NCBI GenBank assembly: GCA_963422465.1 | Contig: OY730169.1 | Span: 2,604,001-2,668,000 of the forward strand | Length of the DNA stretch: 64,000 nt | Source: Lichina pygmaea | Taxonomy: Eukaryota; Ascomycota; Lichinomycetes; Lichinales; Lichinaceae | Reading direction: 5' to 3' | Shown here: positions 21,483 to 33,300 of the stretch, one piece after another | Layout: every line of letters begins with the position of its first letter | Numbering within the stretch: position 1 is the stretch's first letter | Program-made: the position numbers and the translations under genes | The notes under the pieces: model-generated | Told to the model about the DNA's origin: nothing | Databases searched by the model: none | What the model saw: the letters and a program-made list of their open reading frames with translations, nothing else

Positions 21483-23500
21483 ACACCCTCTCGCCGGGCC
21501 CGAAATCTTCTACCGGCCGTGGGCCTCGCACGCCGAGGAAGCATGGAGCGCACAAGACGCAGCTGCAGGCCGTGGACGACTCCCTCGGACCGCTCGGACC
21601 ACTCGGGGACAACTTCGAGGCGTCTATGACCCTTGAAGCCGAACAGCCGCCGGCGCCACCTTACAAGGAGTCCCCCGCCGGTGCAGGCCTGCGAGATCGA
21701 CCGTCGCCTCCGCAGACGTCTGCCAGCAGAGGCGCTCTCGACCCGGCCGATGTCGAAGACGACGACGACGACGCTTACGCTTCGGCCCGGCCGAGGACGG
21801 CGCCGTCGTCGCATAAGACCGCCGCGGCGGCGTCACCGCAACCCCAGAGACAGACCCGGCCAAGTGTGCCCATCGAGCAGGCCGCGAAACCCAAGTTCGA
21901 TATCGCCGTCGGTGATCCTCACAAGGTCGGAGACCTCACGAGCTCGCACATCGTGTACCAGGTCCGAACCAAGGTGCGTGCCGTCACACCCCCGACCCTC
22001 TGCCAACCGAGGCGTCGCAGCTCACCGTGACGCATGTTCCTGCAGACGACGTCAAAGGCGTACAAGGAGTCGGAGTTTGCGGTCAGCCGTCGGTATCGGG
22101 ACTTCCTCTGGCTGTACAACCAGCTGCACAACAACAGCCCTGGCGTCGTCGTCCCGCCGCCGCCGGAGAAGCAGGCCGTTGGTCGCTTCGACGCCAATTT
22201 CGTCGAGTCGCGGCGAGCGGCGCTCGAGCGCATGCTCAACCGAGTGGCCGCGCATCCGATCCTCCAGCACGACGGCGACCTGAAGATCTTCCTCGAGAGC
22301 GAGGCTTTCAGCCTCGACGTCAAGCACAAGGAGAAGAAAGATCCAGGCTTCGGGGAGAGCAAGGGCATGTTCAGCTCGATCGGGATCTCGGCGAGCTCCA
22401 GCACCAAGTTCATCGAGCAAGACGACGTGAGCGAACCTTGGGGGACTTGACTCCCTGATCGACCGCTGCCGTGCACACGCATGCTGATACCGTCCGATGC
22501 AGTGGTTCCACGAGCGCAGAATCTACCTCGACGGGCTGGAAAACCAGCTGAAGGCGTTGCTCAAGACCGTCGACATGGTGGTCAAGCAACGCAAAGAGCT
22601 GGCCGAGGCCGCGGGAGACTTTTCAATGTCGTTGCACTCTCTGTCGACCGTCGAGCTGTCGCCGTCGCTTTCCGGGCCCCTCGCCGGTCTATCGGACCTG
22701 CAGCTGCGCATCCGCGAGGTGTACGAGCGACAGGCGCAACAGGACGTGCTGACCCTGGGCATCACCGTGGACGAGTACATCCGGCTCATCGGCAGCGTCA
22801 AGCAAGCCTTCTCGCAGCGCCAGAAGGCCTTCAACGTGTGGCGCTCGGCCGAGAACGAGCTCCAGAAGCGACGGGCGGTGCAGGACAAGACGCTGCGACA
22901 GGGCAGGACGCAGCAGGACCGGCTGAACCAGCTGAGCGCCGACGTCGCCGACGCCGAACGACGCGTCAACCAGTCGCGCCTGCTCTTCGAGGACATGGGC
23001 CGGCTCATGAAGGCGGAGCTGGACCGGTTCGAGAAGGAGAAGGTCGAGGACTTCAAGAGCGGCCTCGAGACGTTTCTCGAGAGTGCCGTCGAGGCGCAGA
23101 AGGAGGTACGTTGTCTTGCCTGCCGCACCCGACTTCCCTTCATCGTGCGCTTGCGCGCTTGCGAGAGGGAACAACCCATCCCGAAACTGACATTGGACCC
23201 TACGTCTAGCTGATCGAGCTGTGGGAGACATATCTCGTCCAGCTCGACGCCGACGGCGACGTGCAACCATTCTACAGCGCCCTGGGCGCGGTCCCCGCTG
23301 CCGCAGCCGCCGTAGGAGCCGGTGCAGGCGGTGGAGGGGGAGGGCACATGTCAAGTCCGCATTCGAGCACCGCTCAAGCCCACCACCAACACCACCACCA
23401 CCACCAGGAAGAGCACGACCACGACCGCGCTCAACAGGATCTCCTGTCAGAGACCGACGCCCAATCCGCTGCTACCCTAACGGCCGAGCAGGAGGACTGA
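21188..23500 (+). CDS. VPS5: Sorting nexin Vps5 (PX-BAR), retromer membrane-bending subunit
   Basis: The PX-BAR sorting nexin that pairs with Vps17 and works with the Vps26-29-35 trimer in endosome-to-Golgi recycling. Six exons (21188-21224, 21293-21355, 21420-21973, 22046-22426, 22503-23105, 23210-23500) give 642 residues. The two short first exons are inferred: they yield MDLEDGGESPWG then a polar linker and are in phase. The PX domain spans about 190-305 with the lipid-binding RRYRDF and PPPPEKQAVGRF. The BAR domain spans about 346-560 and ends QKELIELWETYL, as in yeast Vps5. Simple-sequence parts are an Ala run from a CTG/GCT microsatellite in exon 3 and a Gly- then His-rich tail. Family assignment is firm; the first two exons are less sure. 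Confidence 0.92.
21449..21481 (+). repeat. CTG microsatellite coding poly-Ala in VPS5
   Basis: About ten GCT/CTG units lie in exon 3. In the VPS5 frame they read as Ala. Confidence 0.85.
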
Positions 23501-23537
23501 TCAGGGAACATGTTCACGCTGCTGGCTGGTAATTTAA

Positions 23538-23549
<12 letters not shown>

Positions 23550-23567
<18 letters not shown>
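23550..23567 (+). repeat. Poly-G tract after a GT dinucleotide repeat
   Basis: A (GT)n run passes directly into about 18 G, 50 bases after the VPS5 stop codon. Confidence 0.85.
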
Positions 23568-23568
<1 letters not shown>

Positions 23569-23689
23569 GAGATGGAGGGGTTTTGGCACCTTTTGGTACC
23601 GTATCATCCTCAGCTCTTCAGCGTCACTGTACTGCCTAAGTTAGGTATTGCTGATATCTGGGTGTACGGTATGATCATCGATGCTCCTC

Positions 23690-23860
23690 CCTGGGCCTAT
23701 AATCTGATACCGTATATTCCTTGCTAGGCGTGTCATCTGACAATGCTCTTTCCCAGGCCTATTGTCTGACAATGTTCCTTCCTAGGCCTATCACTCGAAA
23801 GCACTTCTTGCTGGTGTGGTACCGTTCAATGACACTTTCTTGCTAGACCTGTCATCCGCT
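23690..23860 (+). repeat. Degenerate minisatellite, about 29-base unit
   Basis: Successive units resemble TTCCTTGCTAGGC then GTGTCATCTGACAATG, with AGGCCTAT and TGACAATG recurring. About five units are recognisable. Confidence 0.6.
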
Positions 23861-23899
23861 GATGGAGCAGGTGCTGTCATGTGCACCACAGTACAGTAC

Positions 23900-24190
23900 T
23901 GTCGTCAGCACACGTCTTGCTGCTGTTGTCACTGTGTGTCTCCTGCTACTGTTGTCTCTGCATGTCTTACTGCTGTTGTCTCTGCATTTCTTGCTGGTGC
24001 TGTCGGTACATCTCATAATACCGTTCATCGCGGTATCTTCTACATACTGTAACGTACTACTGTTGTACTGTTGTCATGCTGTCTCTTACCGCTGTTGTCT
24101 CTAGATGTCTTGCCTTGCTATTGTCACCATGTTTCTTGCTGCTGTGCTGTCACTGCTTGCCTCACTTGTTTGCTCTGCTGCTATTGCTGC
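23900..24190 (+). repeat. Degenerate minisatellite, about 24-base unit
   Basis: Units resemble TGTCTTGCTGCTGTTGTC followed by TCTGCA, with substitutions and small indels. About nine to ten units are recognisable, with a break near 24010-24070. Confidence 0.65.
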
Positions 24191-24384
24191 TGCTACTGTT
24201 GCTGGTGCTGGCGATGATGGTGCCGTTGCTGGTGGTCGTGGTAATGGTGGTGCGGGTGGTGCTGCTGCCACTGTCGCCACCACCGGCGGTACATCTTCTA
24301 CTACCCTGCTATTGTCAGTATTAGCGTCGCTACTACTGTTGCCACTACTGTTGCCACTACTGTCACTGCTACTGTCACCAGTGT

Positions 24385-24590
24385 ATCTCTCACTGCTACA
24401 GCTAGTACTAGTGCTGATACTGATACTGATGCTCGTACTGACACTGATGCTCATGCTGGTGCCTTTGCCCATGTTGATGGTGGTGCCAGTGCCAGTGCTG
24501 ACACCAATGCTGATGCTAACGTTGATTTTCATACTGGTGCTGACGCTCACACTGCTGCCACCACCACCACCGCTGCCGCCACTACCAGCC
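24385..24590 (+). repeat. Hexamer-like (ACTGAT/GCTGAT) repeat
   Basis: ACTGAT, GCTGAT, GCTGGT and ACTGCT words alternate. The long Leu-rich open frame on the plus strand and the Ser/Thr-rich one on the minus strand arise from this repeat and are not called as genes. Confidence 0.6.
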
Positions 24591-24714
24591 GAGTTGACAA
24601 GATGAAGCTAGAGAGCGCAACTAATCACGACCCCGATCGTTCTTGAAACAGTACGGTATGACATCCCCTCTTCTGCTGCTCTAAACCGCTCGTTGGATCT
24701 GTGCGCCGTGTACT

Positions 24715-25200
24715 CTTCCAAAAGGAGGACCTGCTTTTTTCCGTGGAGAGACGTTGCTTGTTCCAAAGGAACATGCCTGCCTCTTCCAAAGAAACACGCT
24801 CTCTCCCAAAGGAGATGTACTCGTTCCACAGACAGACCTTGTTCGTTCGGTCCTTGGATCGCAGAGACATGCTCCTCCACAGGAGAATTTTTGTAAATTT
24901 TTTTTTTCTTCATCGGAAAGAACGTTGCTTGTCCAAAGGAAGACCTTTTTTGCTTGTCTGTAGAGAGACATGCTTCTCCGGAGGAGACTTCGCTCGTTCA
25001 AAGAACGGGCTCTTTTTTTCTCCAAGGAGACATGCTCTCCCAAAGGAAATGTACTCTTCCATGGACGGATCTGCTCGTCCGTAGAGAGAGGTGCTCTTTC
25101 AAAGAAGATATGCACTTTAAAAGAACCTTGCTCGTCCACAGAAGACATGCACTTCAAAGAAGACTTGCGCTGCTCTTCCATCGACCCTTCCATCGAGACA
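24715..25200. repeat. Array of about 21-base imperfect palindromes
   Basis: About 20 degenerate units of 19-23 bases. The consensus is close to CTCTTCCAAAGGAGACATGC, with arms TCTCC and GGAGA (or TTCC and GGAA) around a 3-4-base centre. Examples are TTCCAAAGGAA, TCTCCGGAGGAGA, CTCCCAAAGGAG and TCTCCAAGGAGA. Because the unit is near 21 bases, several frames stay open for 80-170 codons on both strands. I treat those as repeat by-products, not genes. Confidence 0.65.
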
Positions 25201-25719
25201 TCAAGCTCAGCCAGGATACCGGCATCGATCGGGGACGTTGTTTGAACACTTGGGATGAAGTGAAGCCAGGCCTAGGCCATCTGCGCTCGCCGGTCTGTAT
25301 ATGGATACACATCTGTAAACGTATCTGAACAAGAACTCCCCCTTCGCCGCCTGCAGTCCTCGTCCTGCCCTCCTCACGATCGTTCTGCTTCTGCATCTCC
25401 ACGAATGTTGCTAGAGGTGCCCTTTCTTCTTGCTCCCTCTCTTCCGAGTATAGCGTTAGCATGCGATGCTGCTGGGGACGCCCGTCATCTTGCCGTTTCC
25501 ACCGCTTTTGTCCCCATTCTCCTCTCGTCCCCGCCTGAAGATGTAAAGATGCAGAAACAACCTCGCGCCCGGAAAGAATGAAGAAGGACGTTGGGATGGC
25601 TCTTGTTCTGGACATTGAAAAGAGGTGCTAACCGCTCTCCCGTCAGAGCACCGCTGGCGCGCAAACAAAAGACGTCGACGGTAGAAACCCACGCGCCCTC
25701 CTCAAATTCAAAATCTGCT
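25201..25719. other. Gene-free 3' flank of the bL31m gene
   Basis: Mixed sequence with no convincing coding frame. It separates the palindrome array from the bL31m stop codon. Confidence 0.5.
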
Positions 25720-26322
25720 TCATTTCTTTCCCTTGCCGGCGACTTTCTTTGCTGCCGATATCGATGGGTTGCCTCTGCCTCCTGCTCCGGCCGGAACGTC
25801 GAACCCGCTGATGAGATCCATCAGATCGCCCTCTGCAGCCCCATCGGACCCCGGAGAACTGGCAGAGTCGCGTTTCCCTGCTCTAGAAGCACCGGCGGCA
25901 CCATCGTCGCCCTTGCCGCCCTTCTCGTCCGCCTCGTCTTGGTCGCGTTCCTTCTCCGCCGCTTCGGCGTCCCAGCCCCGCCCGAAACGTCTTCGGAAGG
26001 CACGTAAGCGGCCGGCCTCGTCCTCCTCGAGATTGGCGAGCTTCTGCGAGCTAGGATTCCACATCGGATGGTTCCGCGTGTCTTTGATGCTCTTGTAGAC
26101 CGGCGTCGGCGACGTTGTACGTTGAATCGACACGCTCCCGTCCGTCAGCGTGACGAGCTGGGTGAAGGTGTATGGTCGTATCGGCCGGCGCAGCAACGTT
26201 GCATGCCTCCGTTGAGAGACCGAGAGCGTGGTCCGTGTCGGTGGTCGTGGTGGGAGCGGCGTGAGGGTGCTCGCTCGAGACGAGCATAACCAGCAGGGCG
26301 ACGGTTGTAGACGCAAAGACAT
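25720..26322 (-). CDS. Mitochondrial large-subunit ribosomal protein bL31m (MRPL36-type)
   Basis: A structural protein of the mitochondrial 54S ribosomal subunit. A single uninterrupted frame of 200 residues. An Arg/Ser-rich presequence is followed by RRHATLLRRPIRPYTFTQLV, then LTDGSVSIQRTTSPTPVYKS and KDTRNHPMWNPS, which is the fungal bL31m core. The tail is long, charged and Gly-rich (ending AAKKVAGKGKK), beyond the conserved part, as in other fungal orthologues. It is transcribed away from the flavin-reductase-like gene across a 543-base gap. The start is the first ATG giving a targeting sequence. I see no intron. Confidence 0.85.
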   Translation of the reverse strand: MSLRLQPSPCWLCSSRASTLTPLPPRPPTRTTLSVSQRRHATLLRRPIRPYTFTQLVTLTDGSVSIQRTTSPTPVYKSIKDTRNHPMWNPSSQKLANLEEDEAGRLRAFRRRFGRGWDAEAAEKERDQDEADEKGGKGDDGAAGASRAGKRDSASSPGSDGAAEGDLMDLISGFDVPAGAGGRGNPSISAAKKVAGKGKK

Positions 26323-26865
26323 TTTCTCCCTTCAAGTAAGACGACCCAGTTCTCAGAAAAATGCTGTGTGCGCGTTCCACGAGCTGGTGGAAGTGAGTCG
26401 GTCAGCGTAGGATCATTCGTCGTCGGGCTTTGACTCGGATTGGTTAGCGCGGTTACGTAGTTACCGGTATGGCAGGGTCGCATCACGGAGCCGAGGCAAG
26501 CGTTCTCAGCACCTACAGTTTGGGTAATCAAGGCCTATGTGTAGGGCTTGCCTCGCCTAACACTACATCTGAGGCACGGCAAGGGACGTGCAATGCGACG
26601 AGGGGACGCGCCGTCGTCCAATCCGTCCTCCTCCAAATCTCAAGTAACCGGCTTTCGCTGGTCATTTCATGTCCATGAGTAGACACAATGGAGTCCAGAC
26701 GGCCATTCGCAACATAACAGTCAAGAGAACAGCTTTGTGGCCCACACCAGGAGTTCGCCCTTGCTGTCGATGTCGCAGACTTGCAAGCTCTTGCTTCGAG
26801 ACGCAAGGGAGTGTGTATCATTCCTTCCTACGCAATGTTGTTGCATGGCAGCTGACGCTCTTTGA
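26323..26865. promoter_or_regulatory. Divergent promoter region, bL31m and flavin-reductase-like gene
   Basis: A 543-base gap between two outward-facing genes, both probably mitochondrial. No clear core element was identified. Part of it may hold an unrecognised first exon of the right-hand gene. Confidence 0.45.
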
Positions 26866-28202
26866 ATGACAGTTTTGTCTGCCAACAACAGAAGACACAG
26901 TACTTCTCAGGAGCAAGCTGTCTCGAGCAATGCATCGGGGGGTGTAGTGGCTACCGCTGCGAAGCCCAACACCCAGCAAGCTACAGAGCAGCCATCAGAC
27001 GCCGGCATAAAATCCAGTGCTCCACGAGTAGCACCGTCGATTGACGCTAGGGATCGCAAGGCCGCTGAACATACATCTGGGGCCAATGTACGCTCTGCGG
27101 ACGGAAAGGGTGCAAGGTCAGCATCAGATAGCGGACGAAGCCCAGCAGATCCAGATCTTGAACGAAAGACAGATGAGAAGCACCAGCGAGGCGACAGGTG
27201 AGATCTGTCGAAGCACTGGCCGGCCGAGAGAAAAAAGGGGTTGACTACGAGCAATATGCAGCCCCAATCCGCTCGTCGGCAGAGTGAAGCGTCTGTTTCG
27301 TATGACGCCTGCTTCCCTGGCAGTGCTAACTACGACATCCTCCAAATCCCAGTACTATGGCCTCACACTCGCGTCACTGACGTGCTTGAGCCTTGCGCCG
27401 AACCCGGTGGTAACCTTCAACATCAAGCTGCCTAGCCGCACGTACTCGGCCATCCCCAGAGGGGCGAAAAGATCCTTCCTACTCCATCTGATCTCAGCGA
27501 ACACAGCAGGCGCCTCACTCGCATCAAATTTCTCTCAAGGTCTTGGCTCGGAAGCTTTCCAAAACACATCCTTACAAATAGAGAAGACCAAGTCTGGCTT
27601 TCCTCTGGTCGATTGGCAATGCAGAAGCAACGCAATGGACAGTGGCGTAGAGGCTGTGCTCGTCTGCAGGATGCTCGAATCCCAGATGGAGATACAAGAC
27701 CATGTCATCGTCGTTGCCCAAGTGGTCAACCTCTTCCTTCCGGTCTATGACAGGGTCGAGCGTGGGCAGCAAGAGCAAGCTAACCGGCTGAATGCTACAG
27801 GTAAGTGGTCTTGGCATTGCTGGATCACGATATGACAGCTTGCTAGGATGCGGTGCTGAACAGAGTGAAGTAGAGCCGAGCCCGGATCCCCAGCGCACGG
27901 AGCATGCAGGAAACAAGACGCCAACAGCGGCAAACACCAGCCGTACGGATGCCTCGAAACGTCCCCGCAGATGGTATCCCTTTGGAGCTAGACTTCCGGA
28001 GCAGGTCACCGGATTCCTTCCCAACCACGGCCTTACGTACTGCAATCGCCGGTGGCGAGATATTGGGAAGGAGATATCGCCAGAGAAGGCGGCGACAGCC
28101 AGCCGTCTACGTGAGACCTCTGCTAGCACCGGCGACACCAGTGGTGAAGCGGAGAATGAGAAGCCCCCGACAGCACCGATCCACGACGAGAATATAGAAT
28201 GA
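26866..28202 (+). CDS. Flavin reductase-like (FMN-binding split-barrel) protein
   Basis: A member of the flavin-reductase-like family of FMN-dependent oxidoreductases; the substrate is unknown. Exons 26866-27197, 27283-27800 and 27847-28202 give 401 residues, with phases matching at both introns. The N-terminus is a polar linker containing RRHSTS, which looks like a mitochondrial cleavage site. The domain starts at about 111 with RVKRLFRMTPASLAVLTT and continues YGLTLASLTCLSLAPNPVVT, IKLPSRTYSAI and LISANTAGASLASNFSQG. The end GLTYCNRRWRDIG matches the family's last strand. The position of RRHSTS so near the start suggests that a further upstream exon could supply the rest of a presequence, so the N-terminus is uncertain. 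Confidence 0.75.
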
Positions 28203-30384
28203 GTACAGCGTCAGGAGGGCCTAAATCCCGAGTCAAGATCTGGACGATAGCATCTTGCGCGCGTCAAGTTGACCACTCCGTAGTAGAGCACATCTTTCCG
28301 CTCTTGGCTGGCGGCAGCAGAGATTTGCAACGTCCTCCCATCTCTCTCGTCACACTGTGCTACGCTCAGCGGGCATCCTCTCGAAGGAGGCAGATGTGGG
28401 TACGTAACGAGGTTTCTCCGGCTGTGTGGAGATGTGCTTGCCGTAGGCTCTTTGCAAGTCGGAACCGACTTATGGGGCTTTGCACGCCACGGCACTGTAC
28501 GGACGGCATGCGAAAGCACTGATACCGTTGACAGCACCGATGGCGTAGTATCTTCTTCCAACACATCCGTACTGTACGAGTACATACATACACTACACCT
28601 AGCTATCGCCAGTTTTTTGGTACCGGTACAGTACAACAAGCGAATGGGTCTCCAGATGCTCGCAAAAACAACGACCCCCATCCCTGTTCACAACCGTGGT
28701 CCAAATCACAATTTACCTGTAGGCCGACCAATCGAGGGGGGGATACAGGGGCGGTCCTCGTGGTTTTCCCAAAGCTCTCATGGCGGAGAAATGATGGGCG
28801 GGATTCGTTCGAAAGCCAGTGGGCCCTGGCTGCCTCCCGTCACTTTGCTCTGGAGACTTGTCCCACAGGGATTGGCATTGGCCGGCGCAGAGATCCACTC
28901 CTTCCGACGACAGACAAGAAGCACAAAGGAGAGTCCGATCTAGGCTTGCAGCCCTGACGATAATGATGTAGAAGGACTTGGGTCCCTTCGGATCGACGTA
29001 TCGGGTCATTTTTGTCACGATTCTGTTCGAAACATCGACTGCTGCCTGCCGGCAGATATTTCTGCCAGTCTTTCGTTGTCGCACCAGAGATGCCGTCTTC
29101 CCCTCCCACTTCATCACAGTCCTTCTTGAGGATGGGGAACCCATCCATCTCCTCGACCATCTTGAGTTCTCCGCGCTTTTGACCGGTAAGCTCGGGGCAC
29201 ACTTGGCACCATCCCTGCAGCCGGGCCTTTCCCACTTAGAACCAGTCCAATGTGCTCTTGATGCATTTTTCAGCACCATTCCTGAGTTTTGCTGGAGGAG
29301 GTGGGGTATCCTTCACTGGATCGATTTCCGTAGGCACAGCCTTGACCGTGCAAGTAACAACACGGATTATGAACACAAGACACCGTACTCCGTACTGTAG
29401 CTGCCACATCTTTTGTGATATCAGTCAACTTTGATCCTCTCCAACGACCAGGTCTTCTTCGATCTGATTTGCATAAGGTACGGTACGTAATACGTGACAA
29501 GGGCTGGTTGTCTAGCGGCTGCCGTGGTCCGACAAGACTTTTCGTCAGAGTGCCTCGTACTCGTTCAGACGAGCAACCACAGTCTTGGTAGTTCAAGACA
29601 TGGGCACGATGATGAACAGGCTATTCAAGGAGATTGCAAGCCATACGAATGACAAACACACGAGTAGTTCACGCGCCTACTCTTTTGTTCCCGATGACGA
29701 CGAAGAAAATATCACTGGCTGGACAGAGGCACGTGGGAGATAGCCACGGTCATCCGTAACTTAATCGTTTGACAACCGGCCGTCTGGCCAGGGAACGAGC
29801 CTGTACGTACTCCGTACCTTCGTATGTATTTCGGTACTCCTAACGAGCGACAGGGCAGTCTAGTCACGTGCCATCAAGACCATATAGCGTGGCGCTCAGG
29901 GGGAGGCTGCTTCTGCCACACCCCTCCAAATCCTCGGCCGACTCGTAGAAAGGGCCCCTGGTCGGACATGTTTCATTAGCCGCGACCACGAGATTGACAA
30001 CGCCATCGCGGTGCAACTTGTAGCATCAACTGAATCTCCAGTCCTCGAGCTGGTGCTACTACTTCTTTGCATTGTGAGACATTGTGAGATGTGATTCAGT
30101 ACGTATGTACGTAGTCGGGACTCTCTCTCTGAGATCACTTTTCTACCGCAAGATGATGTAACGGAAGAATCTCGCGCTGGGCGACTATGTAAGTATCCAG
30201 TTGTGAGCGGTATGTGTGAGCAACAGGAATCAACAGCAACGCCAATCAACGCTCGTAGAGTGTGAGCCATTCAAGGGATTAGAAGAGAAACCGCTGATGG
30301 CATAGGAAAATCTCTGGCCTCGAGGTCAACTGTCTATCTTACCTCCCCTCCCCCCCAAACGCCCCGGAAATAACCCCAGCCTGC
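28203..30384. other. 2.2-kb gap with one doubtful short gene
   Basis: Apart from the 57-codon frame at 29236-29409, no open frame has recognisable content. GTACGTA words occur at about 28570-28590, 29480-29500, 29800-29830 and 30095-30115. Confidence 0.5.
29236..29409 (-). CDS. Possible short secreted peptide or first exon
   Basis: A 57-residue frame on the minus strand starts MWQLQYGVRCLVFIIRVVTC, a plausible signal peptide. It continues with a Pro-rich stretch (DTPPPPAKL) and EKCIKSTLDWF before the stop. More open sequence follows downstream in all three frames, so this may be the first exon of a longer gene whose introns I cannot place. No family was recognised. Confidence 0.25.
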   Translation of the reverse strand: MWQLQYGVRCLVFIIRVVTCTVKAVPTEIDPVKDTPPPPAKLRNGAEKCIKSTLDWF

Positions 30385-33300
30385 TTATTCCACCATAAAG
30401 GCACCCGCGGCAATGACCAGGTTCATACGCGTGAAGCGCACGTAGTACACCGGCGTTCTTTTGGTCAAGAAGCAGTTGAGATGATCCGACGTCACGACGC
30501 CCTCCTTCTTCTTCTTTGGCGCGACGGCACCGCTGACGCCGACGCCGACACCGACGCCGACACCCGGCGCACCTCCTGCGCTCGAGGACCCTCCGTTGGG
30601 CGTGCCTCCGAGGAGACTGGAAAATTGGTTGGCGGTGCCGACTTCCGTCGAAGACGACGATCGACTGTTTGACGCCGCCCCCGTCGTCGAGTTTGGTAAG
30701 CCGGTGGAGCCGCCGTTGACGCCTTCGAGTCTGGGCACTGTGGAGGTGCCACCGACGGCCCCATCACCGCCCGCAATCGTTCGGCTCTGTTGAGCTGCCG
30801 ACCCGGCTGGCACCTCGTTGTTGAGATGAACGTCCCAGAGCCGCACGGTTTGGTCTGCCCCGCTGGACACCAGCACTGTTGATTCGACGTTCCAGCTGAG
30901 ACTCCAGATGCCACCTTTGCCGTGGCCACGCATGCGCTTGATACGGCGACCGCTGACCAGATCCCAGAGGAAGATGGCACCGCCCTGATCGGCCGATGCC
31001 AAGATCTTACCGTCCCTGCTGCATGCCATGGCGGTAATGTTTGTGGTGTGCCCGGTAAATATGCGGACAGCATTCCCGTTCGAGATGGCCCACATGCGTA
31101 CCGTCTTGTCGTTGCTTCCCGTGAAGACGTAGCACGAGTTTGGGTGAAAGCAGACGGTGTCGACGTCCTGATCATGCCCAACAAACATGCGAAGATATCC
31201 GATGTGATCCGTGCTCCAGAGCCGAGCGACCTTGTCCCGACCTCCGCTCACAAAGTAGTGGCCGAAGGGCCCCCACTGGAGGTCCCAAACAGGTTCGTCA
31301 TGGCCCTTGTACACCACGAGACATGACCAAGCGTCAACCGACCACAACCGGATGGTCCCGTCGGCCGAGGAAGACAGCAGATACGTGGGGTTGGTCGCGA
31401 CCGAGTCGGGGGAAGCGTCGAGGGCCCCGGCCGAAGGCGAGAAGGAGACGGCATAAACAGGACCGCTGTGGGCGATAAGCCGTCGGGTCGACGTCGCAGC
31501 TGAATCGTGGGGACCGGGTGGAAGGGCCGACGGAAGCGGACTTCCGTCCAGAGTCCAGACACGAATGTACGAGTCGCTGGTCCCAGCGGCTACTAGCTTG
31601 TTGTCGTCGGAAATATCTAAGCAATTAACCCTAGAAGCCGGTTAGAACTCGTAGCACGCAGCGTGAGGTCAAGCGCTTTTTGCGTACGCACATGTGGTAC
31701 GTGTTGTGGAAGGTGTACATGACCACGCTGACGCCCGGAAAACCATTTCCTTGCCGGTCTTCCATCCTGAAGCGCCCTCGGTTCTCTTTGGCTCGCACCA
31801 CTTCCATCGCAACATCTCGCGCTTGCGAGGGCGGCAGGGGTATGTCACCCCTAAGGGGTGCATCGTCGCTCGGCTCTCGCTTGATGTGTCTGTCAAAGTC
31901 GTCCATCAACGACGCTTGACCCGGCCGAGGTGGGTTTTTCATGTCCTCCTCTTCGAGCTCTGCCTGGACGTCGATCATCAGGTCCGGCTCCATTGGGAGA
32001 GGCCCGAGCTTGAGATTGGTCAAGGCTCCAGTCGAGCCAACGTCAATGTTCGCCGAGCCTGGATTGTGACCGGGGATGCCTTCGTCTTCAGTCGGCATAT
32101 CCTGCTGGTTGGTGGCTCGCTGTAGGATCCCTACAAGGCTGTGTGGGTCAACTGCCCCCCGTGACACCACATGGATATTGCAGTTGCTCTGGAGAAGGCT
32201 AAGGACAATCGAGCCTCCGGCCTTCTCACGCAGTTCCAGAAAGCTGACGAGGGTGAAGTAGGGGGCCGACGTCAGGCTCACGCGGTATTTGTTGCTGCGA
32301 TAGATCTGAGCGGTCTGACTTGCGTGAAGGTGCTCAGGGAGGCTAATCGTCGATAGCTTTCGAAGGTCGTCCCCGTGCTCTTGTTCGAAGAGCTCTTTGT
32401 ACTGAGTGAAGAAGCCGTTCGCGTCTTGAGCGTAGTGCTCTGCCACGAGGTTGAGAAAGGAGTAAACGAAGATAGGCCACAGCAAGCGCCTCAGCTCCGG
32501 CTAAGCCACCGTAAGTGGGCTGTGACAACTTCCAACTGTCGCGAGGACGTCTTACCTTGTATATATCAAGATTCTCTTCGATCCAGCCCCGCAACAGGTC
32601 TGCGATGCAAAGTCAATGCTGCCCCGCCAGACTAGGCGCATAGATATACTTACCCATGGCCAAGCGGTACTTCCGACCTCCGGCGTGCTCAGCTCTCTGA
32701 GGCACCACGTGGCCATCCTGATCAGCGAAAGCCGATTCGGTCCGCAGCATCGCCTCTGTTCGATTATATCCGCGTTTGGCAAGGTACTCAATAACCTGTA
32801 GCAGCTGATCAGAACAGCCCATGAGGCGGTGGCTCAAGCAAGCCGTCGAAAAGGAAAAGGACACCCCATAGGAGGATGGTGCAATGTGTGATACCACAGA
32901 CGCAGCCCCCTCGTCCCGGCCTCTGCTGCATACCTGTAAGGGTAGTTGCTGGGCCATCGCTGCCTGTGTGGGTAGTCGTTGGGCCATTGCTCCGAGCCCA
33001 GGTTGTTCAACAGAATAGAAAGTGAAAGTAGGACAAGTGTGTAGATGGTAGATAGCAGAGAAAGCAGTATGCGCAGCATAACCTTCAGACCAAGAAGCCG
33101 AAGGCAGGAAGTTGAAAACGTGGCACACGCTCAATAGAATAGACATGTCCATTGTGACGGAGTCATCCGGGTAAATGGCAGGTCATCTGCCTCATTGACA
33201 GACCATTGCCACGCAACCAGACATGGCACGAACATTTCTGGCAACAACAACTCAGGCTATCCAGAGAACACAAGTAACTTACGATATGATTGAGATTGCC

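Noticed and set aside
22481-23209. A second long plus-strand frame across the VPS5 BAR exon
   Set aside because: It is Arg/Ala/Gly-rich and out of frame with the conserved BAR sequence.
24101-24605. Long Leu-rich (plus) and Ser/Thr-rich (minus) open frames
   Set aside because: Both are created by the ACTGAT/GCTGAT repeat and have no flanking gene structure.
24681-25193. A 170-codon minus-strand open frame with heptad-like repeats
   Set aside because: The 21-base palindrome array keeps several frames open on both strands; nothing favours this one.
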